64,000 bases of DNA from Psettodes erumei (taxonomy: Eukaryota; Chordata; Actinopteri; Pleuronectiformes; Psettodidae): positions 992,001-1,056,000 of the forward strand of contig JAFBJZ010000915.1 of NCBI GenBank assembly GCA_016785225.1, in the 5' to 3' direction. Positions 25,701-36,388 of this stretch are shown piece after piece. The notes under the pieces were generated by a model. The model searched no databases and was not told where the DNA came from. It saw nothing but the letters and a program-made list of their open reading frames with translations. A program made the position numbers and the translations under genes. Position 1 is the first letter of the stretch. Each line of letters starts with the position of its first letter.

Positions 25701-27410
25701 CTATACTCATTACTTAGAAGAAGATCACATTACAGTTTATGACCAATGTAGAAAACAAGAACATTTCATTGGGTTCACAGACTTTTTCTTGTTGCTGTAC
25801 ATATATATCACCTTCCTAATGCAACAAACCGTAGTTGCAGTATGTGGGTTCGACATAGTGCTAACATCCCGCAGGCAAGCAGGGTGTGATTTAAAGATGA
25901 AGAAGTAAGCAAGCAAGAACAAATACAAGAACAAGTAAAACATTCAGGTCAGGCTGAGAAGCTCCTAAAACACACATTTCCTGAGGTTCTGGTTCTGGCT
26001 GCAATTTCCTTAAATCTCCACTAGAGAGCAATCTGTTCTTGTGGTCTTCTCTTTTGGCAGATACATGATGACATCTGGAATGGATAAAAAGCTGAAGGTA
26101 TATGACATTAGAGCCTTCAAGCCCCTCAAGTCCTACTTCCTCCCTGCTGGTGCTTCCTGTTTGTCACTGAGCCAGAGGGGGCTGCTGTCTGCAGCCACTG
26201 GAGACATAGTCCAGGTCATTATCATCTCCACACTCCACGGTTAATGACCTATCATTGAAAAGTTATAAGGCAAACAGGAGGCCATGCATTTTACACTGAA
26301 GAAGTGGTTTGTTTTGTATACGCGCCGCTGAATTGGTGATACATTAATGAGCCATATTGATAATCTTCAACTGTCATATCACTTCATTTGTATCTGTGAA
26401 ATCTGTTTGTGTGCAGGTGTATAAGGATGTGTGGAGCACTCCAGTGACTAAACCCTACATGGCGCACAGAGTTCGGGGAACGGTGTGGGGACTGCATTTC
26501 TGTCCCTTTGAAGACGTCCTTGGGGTCGGACACGGAGACGGTTTTACCAGCATGCTCGTACCAGGTGCGACTTGATTTCACATCACACTCAAACATTTAG
26601 AAGTAGACATCAAGGGTGCACCAAACAGCTCAAGGTCAAAATATTCATGAGGATATATGTTTTACTTGACTTTGAAAATAATTAATGCTTTACGTTTTTC
26701 TATGCATTAACATTACACCTGTCCTTGTCCTGTTTAAATTCCCAGGTGCTGGTGAACCTAATTTTGACGGTTTGGATGCAAATCCATACCGCAGTGCAAA
26801 GCAGAGGCAGGAGTGGGAGGTTAAAGCCCTGCTGGAGAAGATCCAGCCGGAGCTCATCAGCCTGGACCCCAGTGCATTGGGACAAGTTGACCACGCCACA
26901 TTTCAACAAAGGCACCAAGACAGGGTCCAAGCTCTGGTCAGTGTCAAGAAGTATTTTACTCATCAAATTTTAATGATGAGATATGAACCTGTACATTTTG
27001 AAATACTGGGTCAGTGATATTTACAGGTTTCTAAAAGCATTTTCTTGTCTTCTCAGGGCTTTGACCCACTCAACAAAGAAAAATTTATTCCCAAGTTCAA
27101 GAAAAAAGGTCGCAGTTCTGCTGGCAGTGTTGAAAGACGCAAGAAGCAAGTGGCTCATGAGGACCAGAGGGTGAGTAATCCAGAATCTAAGATGAGTTTT
27201 GATTAAATTATTTAATGACATGGTGATCTTTCTGCTATAAGTGCAGTGCTTGGCTTGACATCTCTTGATTTGTTTACCCCCTCCCCCCAGGATGTAATTA
27301 GGAAAACTGTGGAGGATAAAATGAAGATAGAAAAAGAAAGAAAGGAGAGGGAGAAGAAGAAGGTGCCATTATCTAGCACAGGATCAGCTCTGGACAGATT
27401 CAAGAAGTAG
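21886..27410 (+). CDS. wdr46: WD repeat-containing protein 46 (WDR46/BING4), 14 coding exons
   Basis: Nucleolar scaffold protein of the small-subunit processome (orthologue of yeast Utp7), needed for 18S rRNA maturation. Exons: 21886-21945, 22436-22582, 22816-22896, 22997-23109, 23192-23279, 23573-23634, 24020-24124, 24252-24402, 24819-25054, 26061-26214, 26417-26564, 26746-26936, 27057-27170, 27291-27410 (1,770 nt, 589 aa; human about 610). The N-terminus is short, basic and variable, with conserved RYW and DPFPGPAP blocks. WD40 repeats fill the middle (e.g. GHVACIDW, TSFLQYLDVSVGK, NGTVTLWSP, LKVYDIR). The C-terminal family block includes GAGEPNFDG, NPYRS and QRQEWEVKALLEK, and the basic tail ends ALDRFKK. 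Exon 2 starts at 22436 because only this acceptor restores phase 0 and has a good pyrimidine tract. Tail-to-tail with b3galt4, as in human. Confidence 0.95.
22080..22360 (+). mobile_element. Degenerate LINE fragment (reverse-transcriptase ORF 3' end)
   Basis: Within wdr46 intron 1. Conceptual translation gives ELNGIGPNYISDRL, YEPSRPPGSSGTCLLPVPRV, then after a frameshift DAAFGFYVPHIWNMVPEKC and LSSFKLGFAVFLK. The order 'YISDLL / YEPSRxLRSSG / VPRV / AF...PxxWNxLPExxR / SFKxxLKTxLF' is what I know from the C-terminus of fish non-LTR retrotransposon ORF2. It has at least one frameshift and no 5' portion, so it is dead. The clade (L2, CR1, Rex-like) is not determined. Confidence 0.75.
22717..22773. 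repeat. (ATT)n microsatellite in wdr46 intron 2
   Basis: Near-perfect ATT/TTA trinucleotide repeat with one C interruption. Confidence 0.95.
25290..25801 (+). mobile_element. Relic of a Tc1/mariner-type transposon in wdr46 intron 9
   Basis: The segment follows the 3' half of fish Tc1-type elements as I know them: 'gaattccgaggcatattatgg', then 'gaatggcctcgagagagctgttca', then degenerate C-terminal transposase sequence, then 'aagggttcacttactttttcca', 'tttatgaccaatg' and a terminus 'gggttcacagactttttcttgttgctgta'. No open frame survives and the left end is missing or unrecognisable. Coordinates of the left boundary are approximate. Confidence 0.65.
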
Positions 27411-27891
27411 AAGAGGACAACCCTTTGTGCTGACCAAACCCCAGTGACATTCTGTGGGAGTGACCTGTTGAACTTCATATAAAGGACTCATTTTGGATAC
27501 AAGCTGCGGAAATGCTGGATGTAGGCTGCAAGTAAGGACATATTCTAATGGGTAACAGTTGAGTGCAGTGGTCAGGCAGTTCTATTTAATGCCTCTCGCC
27601 TGGGGCACTATCCGCATGAGTGGATGATGTGAGATGCCATGACTGGCACGGATGTCATTTAGACTTAGTGTTAAGTTGTGTTTTTTTTTTCTACTGATGA
27701 ACAATCTTTTCATTCATCTTTGACCTTTTCAGATGGTATGCTTTGGTGGCTGATATAAGTGTATTTTAAGTGTTTTATATTAATATGTTCCTAAAATAAG
27801 CAACATAATGCCAAGCATCTGAATTCGGAAGAATTTCTGTGATGATGTATGTAAGATTTGAAAAGGAAAACACATTGATATTGTCTGTTAA

Positions 27892-27897
27892 AATAAA
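27892..27897 (+). terminator. wdr46: Poly(A) signal candidate, wdr46
   Basis: AATAAA about 480 bp past the wdr46 stop codon. Confidence 0.55.
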
Positions 27898-28050
27898 TGG
27901 TAAAACTAACTGGTATCTGTTCATGTTCCCCACTGTTTTTTTCTCCATTTTCAGTGGAACAAAGAAGACCTATGTGTGTATGTTTGTCCTCTGAAAGAGA
28001 CACTGGGCACACCTAAATGAAAATTCATTGTGGTTTATTGGTGACAATAT

Positions 28051-28056
28051 TTTATT
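28051..28056 (-). terminator. b3galt4: Poly(A) signal candidate, b3galt4
   Basis: TTTATT on the + strand (AATAAA on -), about 910 bp past the b3galt4 stop; a second one lies at 28034-28039. Confidence 0.4.
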
Positions 28057-28963
28057 CACACTTATTCCTGAGTGTAAACACACTGACCCTACTTTTGTTT
28101 ACATGCTGGGAGGAGCAAGACAGCCTGAGGCTTTTTTTTTAAATGCATCCCTCCCAGACTGGTCTAGTATGGACTAAAACCGGCCCAGACACTTCAACGC
28201 AAAGATAACATTCAAACTCCACTTAATGTTCATTCTCACCATTACAGACAAAAGTACTATTGTTTGGTGGCCTCTGTGTATCACATCAGCTTCATAGTTT
28301 CATTTCCAGGGTCTGGTGACACAAGGCGGCAGAAGTACCGAACCTTCAAGGAGAGAATAGTGACTTAATCTGCTGCCTGTTCCCAGAACTGACCAAATAC
28401 ATCTCACTGTCTCCAAGTCACCAATTAATGTCCTACCACTGCATGTATCAACATGTCCTTATTATTTAATAATAACATCAATTAATTTGATATATTGAGA
28501 TTATTTTTTGAACACAACAGGCTCTGATTAATTATTACTTCTCAATGTGTATATGAAGCTTTTGGTTTCATATATATTGTTTGTTAAGACATGCATTTAA
28601 GGATCTTATTAGACTGACAACTGCAAATTAAGTACCTGGTAATATACTACATATATGACAGTAGGAGCCTGTAGATGTCGTAATAGAAGTAGTCTAAATA
28701 TTTCCTCGCTATATATTATCAGCATGCCAAAATTGCTTGTTCTACATCTACAGTTTGTGTCGGTGTAATAATGCAGGAGGCTGTAACAGTCTAAAGATAA
28801 GTTCAAGATTACTACTGATTATTAAAAAAATAAAGCTATAAAAATAAACTGACATTTTGAGTGCCCACAATGTAGCTTCACAATCTGAAGAGCACTTGTG
28901 CTGTTCACAGTATTGAAGCGAGGCATAGCCCCACTGATTCTGCTTTTCCTTTTCTGCGACTCC

Positions 28964-30088
28964 TCACAGCCCCAGCTCCAGCCCCAGAACTGACCCCAGC
29001 ATCGCCCTGACTTTGCACATCCCCAGTGAAGCACGCACAGTCAGCCAGGAGCAGGGGGGAGATGACTGAACCTCTGCCCAGAAGTGGAGCATCTCCCTGG
29101 GTGGGATGTGGTGGATGGACACCATGGCCTGATAGCAGCAGCGCCCATAGGGAACGCCTGGACCCCCGGAGAAGAGGGGGCAGTGTGAGGGCAGCACCCC
29201 GGCCGTCCGAGCACACAGACCAACAAACACATCCTCAGGAGGCAGAGGTGTCGACAAAGGTGAAGCAGAGGCTGCCAGGGAAATTTTGAGCAATGCAGAG
29301 CGGGACAGAACATAAGCTGTACCACTGCAATAGTCTGGAAAAACAGAAGGAGGGTAGGCCCCTGCAGGGAGGTAGTGCTTGCTCTCCGGGTCACGGTCCG
29401 GAGCCACGTGGAGATGCACCCTGCCAAGGTACAAGTCTCCTTGTTCGTAGGGGTTACGGCTTTTGTTCAGGAAGTGCAGGAGGGCGCTGGGATTGAACAG
29501 GACATCGTCATCCACTTTGGCCATGAAGTGAGCCTGAGGGCAGAACCGACGGGCCCAGCCCAGCATTGACAGGGTCTTCAGGGTGAGATTGGAGTAGGTG
29601 TCCAAAAAACGCCCTTGAATCAGATCTCCTCGCTCCCTGGCCTCCTCTATAAGCAGTTTGGCCAGTCCTGGGTCAGACGCAACACCCACCATGAAGAGGG
29701 TCATGACCCGCAGGCCCCTCACCTCCACCTCCCCTCCCCAGGTGTCCCTGATAGCTTGGCGTGCCCTCTGATTGGCAGGTGCTGTTGTAACCATAGTGAT
29801 GAGGTAAGGCTTTGCACGCTGGCAGACGAGTGGGCTGGGCATGAGCAGGAACTCCTCGGGTCTCGTGGGAGGCACGCTCTGCGGGGGGATGATGCCGGCG
29901 TGTGGCTCCACCACTGCGTTCATGCCCATCGAGGTGACCCATGACTCGATGAAGTCCACAAAGAGCAGAGCCAGCAGGGCAGCGATCGCTATCGCCGCGC
30001 AGAGAAAAGGCAAAACCCCAAGCCGGCTCCCTCGCTTTCCAAATCGGGGTTTACATGCCCATAGTCCCCGTCCGACCATGACCAACAT
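28964..30088 (-). CDS. b3galt4: Beta-1,3-galactosyltransferase 4 (GT31 family), single coding exon
   Basis: Golgi type II glycosyltransferase of family GT31. The mammalian enzyme adds beta-1,3-galactose to GM2/GD2-type gangliosides to make GM1/GD1b. The 374-aa protein (human about 378) has a short basic cytosolic tail, one signal anchor at about 24-46, a stem rich in Pro, and a luminal catalytic domain. Family blocks seen are RQAIRDTWG (110-118), the metal/UDP-binding DDD (193-195) in AKVDDDV, DYCSGTAYV (252-260) and EDVFVG (285-290). Potential N-glycosylation sites are NLT (167) and NKS (208). An uninterrupted coding exon is normal for B3GALT genes. Assignment to B3GALT4 rests largely on its tail-to-tail position next to wdr46, the human arrangement; other B3GALTs share the motifs. 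A second Met at codon 4 is an alternative start. Confidence 0.88.
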   Translation of the reverse strand: MLVMVGRGLWACKPRFGKRGSRLGVLPFLCAAIAIAALLALLFVDFIESWVTSMGMNAVVEPHAGIIPPQSVPPTRPEEFLLMPSPLVCQRAKPYLITMVTTAPANQRARQAIRDTWGGEVEVRGLRVMTLFMVGVASDPGLAKLLIEEARERGDLIQGRFLDTYSNLTLKTLSMLGWARRFCPQAHFMAKVDDDVLFNPSALLHFLNKSRNPYEQGDLYLGRVHLHVAPDRDPESKHYLPAGAYPPSVFPDYCSGTAYVLSRSALLKISLAASASPLSTPLPPEDVFVGLCARTAGVLPSHCPLFSGGPGVPYGRCCYQAMVSIHHIPPREMLHFWAEVQSSPPCSWLTVRASLGMCKVRAMLGSVLGLELGL

Positions 30089-31933
30089 CCACTACCGCTT
30101 CGCAGCTCTGAAGACCTCGATGGATGCTACACCTCCGCGGTTTCCTCCTCCCTTTCCTTCCCTTGCCTCCACGGCTAGACGCACTCCTCCGTCTTTGCGG
30201 GTTTTTTTGCGTGTGTCCTCAGCTCTCGATCTCCCCGTCCCCCCTATGTTCATGGAGCCAGACGAGAAGCAGCAGCCAGAGTGCCAGCGTCGGAGATGAT
30301 GCGGTAAAGGAGCTGGTACCCTTGTGTTGATGCTGCAGCTCAGTCAGTTTTAAAAGTGGGATATGCAGCTGCGCAAATGAAAGAGTCGATTCGGCAGCAG
30401 CGCGAAGCTATTTTTGCTCTATAGGTTACTCCACCCGTATGTGGCAAAACGCGTCCCGATGCTCCCGCGTCCCGATGATATGATGGGCTTTGCATTTGAT
30501 TAGCAAATTTATTTTCCGGTCGTCAGGCTGCGTGCAAACCAGCCCCCTACACATAGATTTCCGTTTGCAAGATTATAATCATTTCTATTGCGGTAATATG
30601 GGGAAATAATTGCGAAACGTCTATTGGTTAGAGATGCTAAAACAGATGTATGAACGGATATTGCAATCCATATGAATTCAAATGGAGAGAAAACAAACGT
30701 TTGAATTGCATAGCCCATATATAAACATATGTATATGATATAAATGATAAAATAAAATACAGAAAACAGCGGATTGACCTTGGCTAGAGGTGATCTATGC
30801 GCAAACTGCGAACATATGGTGAAACCTGATTTTAAAAAAAATCCCCACTGGATCCGTTGTGAATGTCTGCCGAATATACAGGTTGAAGCTAAGTTCACTG
30901 CGTTAAATAACTTAACTTTTTTGTTTTTATCACAGTATCACAGACTGTGTGTGTGAAGCTTCTTATGCGACCATATGTTCTCCAGTTTGTCCTGTCCTGT
31001 CATACCCGGGCGTCACCTGGTTGTGATTTAGTTGTAGTTCTAGCTTATATAATATAATATAATTGTTTGGGCCTGTGTAACTTTGATTCTGATACTCATT
31101 CTGAGTTTTCATGAGAGTGTGTTATGAAGTTTAGGTTTACTGACAACAATACATCTGCACAAACAGTACAAAGTTTGGTAGGGAAGGAATAGTTGTCTGT
31201 GATTTATATTTAGTCAGCCAACCCCATTAAGATGTTATGGACATCGAATGCTAAGGCATTCGATGTCCATAACTGAGATATAATTTTGGCACATACTCAT
31301 ACTAAGAAACAGTTGGGGCCTCTTGTCACATATCAGATGTCTATAAGTTGTTTGGCAGCTCTCTAAACCATCCACACTTCTCAGATGGTTTTGTTTAAAT
31401 AACCATTCAAGGCCCAAATATATTAAATATAATGAAACAGGACTTTCACTTGTAATGAATAAACAGATATTCTTTTTAGTCTTTTCATTTAATCATCAAA
31501 TGTGCATACATCTTGTACATATGATATTTAAAAATATTTTTCATGATATGTATGTTTATTACATCACTCATAGAAGTTCTTTGGTGGAATATGAATGGGC
31601 AATATGACAATAAATATATAACAATATCCAATATAAATTTGCTGTACACTTTGTTCTGTTCCTTTAATATCTCCGGGTGTCACTGCAGTCAACATGCAAA
31701 TCTGCTTTACAGCAAAACTTCATTTTTAAGACTGCAACTAACAATTATTCTGATTATAAATTATTTGGCTGATTCTTGATTAAATGATCACTTGATTTGT
31801 TAGTAAAATGTTAAAACATTTCCAACAAAGTTTTCATCTATTAATTGCCGTATAAGTACTTTGGTGTATGTGATTGATCTTCTTCCATTACAGTTTATAA
31901 TTTATCAGTTGACAACAAAGTCCCCAGACATAA
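30089..31933. other. Intergenic between b3galt4 and nr2c2
   Basis: The first 300 bp (GC-rich, 30089-30480) are the likely b3galt4 5' UTR and promoter. The rest is AT-rich and shows no coding exon. It contains a perfect 18-bp hairpin at 31234-31273. Confidence 0.5.
31234..31273. repeat. Perfect 18-bp inverted repeat (hairpin) with 4-nt loop
   Basis: Left arm GTTATGGACATCGAATGC at 31234-31251, loop TAAG at 31252-31255, right arm GCATTCGATGTCCATAAC at 31256-31273. All 18 pairs match. The stem is too short for a standard microRNA precursor and no transposon termini are seen around it. Confidence 0.9.
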
Positions 31934-32131
31934 TGACGTCAGTCTTGTCTGGCTCGCGCGGAGGAGGGGGGACGCGGGGACGCGGGAGAGGAAGAAGAAA
32001 AAAAAACCCAACCATCATCAACACGCTGGCGGTGCGGGGTCACGAACTATGACCTTTAACAGAAGAAAACCAAAACAAATATTTTATAAAACAACAGAAC
32101 GTCTTAAATCCGCGACCGCCGTTTGCCCGAG
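31934..32131 (+). promoter_or_regulatory. nr2c2: Probable nr2c2 promoter and noncoding first exon
   Basis: A perfect CRE (TGACGTCA, 31934-31941) is followed by a GC-rich run with CGCG words (31953-31990). A strong donor CCCGAG|gtaagt lies at 32131/32132, so a noncoding exon probably runs from about 31970 to 32131. GCTAGC and TTAGCTAGCC words at 32205-32230 and GCTAACGTTAGC near 32459-32470 lie just downstream. An open frame from ATG 32049 into the donor exists but I do not trust it as coding. Confidence 0.5.
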
Positions 32132-33585
32132 GTAAGTCTCGGTCCAGAATTGAAAACCGCAGAAAGCTCCGGGGGCACTGGATGGTAAAATAGCGCAGCT
32201 AATCTCCCGGCTAGCTTGTTAGCTAGCCGTTGCTGAGCTTCCCTTCCTGCCCGTCTCCGTTCACTAGGGATCCGGGCAAGGACGCTGGGCTCAGTGTGGC
32301 TGCGCGCATGTTCTTTAGAGACAGATACATTAATTGTCAACATATGGCAACTCTGTCGACCTATCCTGATATAATCCCTGCATGTAAAAATGACAGATCC
32401 GGAGGGAGATACGGCTTGAGTCGGCTCTTGGTGCAGCCCATGGGTTTGCATGTATTAAGCTAACGTTAGCTGAAACAGCTATCACTGGAAAGATGTAGCT
32501 GCTGCGGATGAACTCGACCCTTTTACCTTTGCCATCCCGGGGACAGGAGTGGGTTGAAACAATCTGCGGCTTTTATTTACCAAAGCTGCATTTTTACATT
32601 TACTACAAGTACATTAACAGTAGCCCACTGCACGGTCTGGAAAGAAAATTTCACGAATATATTTATCATAAGCATTTGCCTCCAGCGCTCTTGGCTTACT
32701 GCCAGAATCTCCATTTTGTTCTGTATTGTGACGCGTTTGGGTGAAGGAGCTATTGACGGACATTGTGTTGCACCAATCAGTGAACAGTAGGAGGCAGCAT
32801 GATGCTCCCTTTGGTCAGTGAGGCTGTGGCACTGCAGACACATTAATCAGTTTTCATTAATACTGCCAAAGTGCATTGCTGTAGTATTAACACAGATCAA
32901 CAAAGACAGAGTCAAAACTGGAAAGTGAAAGAAGGTGATTGATGGAAGGTTTAAATGGTACTGGGGCTGAAATGATTAGTCAATCAACAGACAAGTAATT
33001 GGCAACACTTGACAATCTGATAAACTAAAAATTTGAGTGATTTTTAAACTAAATGCTCAAAGTTTTTCTTTTTTCAGCCTCTCAAATAAGAGGATGTTCT
33101 GCTGTCCTTTGGCACATTTCATTGCAAACCTAATACCTTCGGGTTTTGAATGGTTGGGTGGATAAAATGAGATTTGATCACCCTTGCCTCTGGATTGCAG
33201 CATAAGTGTGGCTGATACACAGGTTTTCAAATACAAAACTGTGTAAGGGAGATGTCTCTGGCCCAGAAAACAGTCTCTTCTGGAGAAGGCATGTTATATT
33301 TTGCACATGGAAACTTTGGCACCTTCTCCTCCTATAACTGGTCATATATTTCTAACAATGCATCAAAAGTAAAACAATGTAATTCAAGCCGAACCAAGTC
33401 ACATAATAAAAAGCCTTTAATTTTAATGTCATAATGCACCCTCTCTCCAACACTCCCGCAATTAAGATCCTATTTCTGAAAATGTGAAGGTATATGCCTG
33501 CTATTCTGTTACATTTGCATCATTGTGGTTGATTAATGTCTGTGGCATCTTTCCAAAAAGACCTCACTAATGACCTTACATCATC

Positions 33586-36355
33586 ATGACAACCAACCCG
33601 AATCTGCTCTCTCAGCAGAAAGTGGATTCTGAGCACGAGGCAGAGGTGAGTGTGCAGAGCGAGAGTTTCATGATGTACATTTTGCTGGCAGTTATTTCAA
33701 ATAAGACAAATGAAATATATATTATTATATATATTTATAACTGTTTTATGACAACTTTTCTATGCTTTACACACACCCAACTAAAATACATACGTGTTGC
33801 AGACTTATTGATTGTATCTGTATGTGTTTAATCCTGTTAAAATGATTCATAAATTGTAGGTGTCCTCCTCACCATCAGACTCAGTGATGAGTGAGTCTCC
33901 ACAGCGCTTTCAGGTCATCTCTAACGAGCCTGCCACAACACCACAGCGAATTCAGGTAGCTGGCTTCAGAGAATTTGACACTGCTACGACCTGCAGATGT
34001 TGTCTTCTTTCGGTGCATTGGCAGCAGCAATGAACATGTTGATTTTACAACATGTGACTATGTGGCCTATCTTTGATGCTCCCCTGTTCTTTCTTCCTTC
34101 TCTCTTTGTGTGTCCCCCTTCCCTGTTGATCACCCTTTAGATTGTAACTGACCAGCAGACAGGTCAGAAGATCCAGATCGTAACAGCGATGAACCCGTCC
34201 AACTCTCCCAAGCAGCAGTTCATTCTCACTACTGGGGACAGCTCAGGGGCGGGCAAAGTTTTCCTGGCCTCACCAGACAGCCACAGCACTAAGCAGCTCA
34301 TCTTCACTGCTGCAGACAGCCTGATGCCAGGCAGAATACAGGTATAGTTTTATCCATAATATCACCATCCGGTACATAGTGTGACAGTGTTATTGGCTAT
34401 ATCTTTTCATTTTCAGATACTGCTATGACTATGATACAGACATTAAGGTGAAACACAAGCTCAATGGCCTTTGTTTGACTTTGCTTTTCAGATTGTTACA
34501 GATCCAGTGTCAATGGAGCGGTTGTTAGGGCAGACGGGGGACTTGAGCCGATCACAGCCAGTGGAGTACTGCGTGGTGTGTGGGGACAAGGCTTCAGGTA
34601 CTAAAGCTTACTGATGCATGACCTGAGGATGGGATATTTTCTATATATTTTGACTAGTGGGTCGTAATATCAAATCCAGCAGCTTGTTTAACTTCACAGT
34701 GTCAGCAATTTTCACCCGTACACAGTGAGTCTTAAACGCTGACTAGTTTTCTCTGTGTTCAGGGCGTCACTATGGAGCAGTCAGTTGCGAGGGATGTAAA
34801 GGCTTCTTCAAGCGGAGCGTTAGGAAGAACCTCACCTACAGCTGCCGCAGCAAACAAGACTGCGTCATCAACAAACACCACCGCAACCGCTGCCAGTTCT
34901 GTCGATTGAGGAAATGCCTTAAGATGGGGATGAAGACCGAGTGTGAGTTTGCGTCCCAACTCGGGATACAATACACGGAGGCAAAGATACAGTTCCACTC
35001 AGAAACAAGTGAGGTATTGTCAGGATATCTGCTTGAAAAATATGGAATTTAATTTACAATATTTTGGAATATTTTTCCCTCTTTTTTTTCTTGTATGTTT
35101 GCTTCTCGGAGACATCATGCATATAAACCAACAAGTGAGACTAGTGTGACAGTGAATGCAGGAAGCTTTCTGTCAGCACCATCAGATCTGTAGTAACACT
35201 GTCACCAGTACTTGCTATAGTAGCCAGCAACGTTAATTGATCATTTTCTTAGTTCAGTCTTCCATCCATGCAGTTTCTGATGCAAAAAGGTCATGGTAAT
35301 TGATTCATTATATTTATATTTACGTTTTTGAAAAATTCTTATTGCATTTTCTTAATAGATTGAAGACTTACACCCTTTAAACCAAAAGCACATTGTATCC
35401 TTAGAAAAATTTAAATTGGGTTTGTCTGCTTCCTGTTTGTCCTCAGCTGTTCAGAGTGAGAGAAAACCCATCGATATAGTCCCCAGAGAGAAGCATGCTA
35501 ACTGCGCTGCCTCCACCCAGAAGATCTACATTCGCAAGGACCTAAACAGTCCGCTCATCGCCACACCGACCTTTATCTCCGATACAGAGACAGATGGCTC
35601 CAGGTCAGTGGGAATCAGGACTACAGAAAAACCTGAGGCTTGGGCTGTGTTGCTCTTTGCTAGACTTTGATAATGCTCTTGTGTCATGTTCAGATCCAGC
35701 CTGTTGGACCAGGGGATGCTGGTTAACATCCAGCAGCCGATCATCCAAAGTGATGGAACATTACTGCTGGCCAGTGACTCAAAGGTACAGATGTTTCTTC
35801 AGATACAGAAAAAAAATCTCTGCTCTGCTGCTTGTCTCCTTCTGCTACTTGCACTATGAGTTCCGTAAAATATTTTGCTCAAAAATGTGTGTGCCCTTTT
35901 TGTTTTAAGAAACTCATTTACTGTAGGTTTAGTCTTTATTTAGCCTGTTCATGTGTTTTAAGAATTGAAGAATTTTTCATTTTATTTTATTGCATGCCAC
36001 AAATTAAAACTAGTAAGTGACCGTGGCCTTCATGATGTAAAATAATCTACATTGTTCCTTTTATCTTCAGATGGAGTCCGGGCAAGGGGACTTGGGGACA
36101 CTAGCCAATGTGGTATCATCGCTGGCCAACCTGAGTGACTCACTAAAAGAAAACCTAAACAACGGTGACACTTCAGACAGCCAACATGAGGAGCAATCTG
36201 CCAGCGAGATAACACGGTCAGTCAGCAGCGCACATAGAGGAGGGAAGTGTGTTTAAGAGAGGTACCAGCAAATATCATTTTACCCATTTAAACCAGAAGG
36301 CCACAGGTAACAAGATAAATAAAACAGACTTTTCACGGTGAACTAAAATTGTTTG

Positions 36356-36388
<33 letters not shown>

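Larger units (their letters stand above)
27411..28963. other. 3' UTR of wdr46 and 3' UTR of b3galt4 (convergent genes)
   Basis: No coding exon is seen. A + strand AATAAA at 27892-27897 probably ends wdr46. AATAAA motifs on the - strand at 28034-28039 and 28051-28056 could end b3galt4, leaving little space between the two transcripts. Confidence 0.5.

Noticed and set aside
32049..32131. Open frame from ATG 32049 into the donor of the nr2c2 first exon
   Set aside because: It lacks resemblance to the TR4 N-terminus, and a better start exists at 33586; I treat it as 5' UTR.
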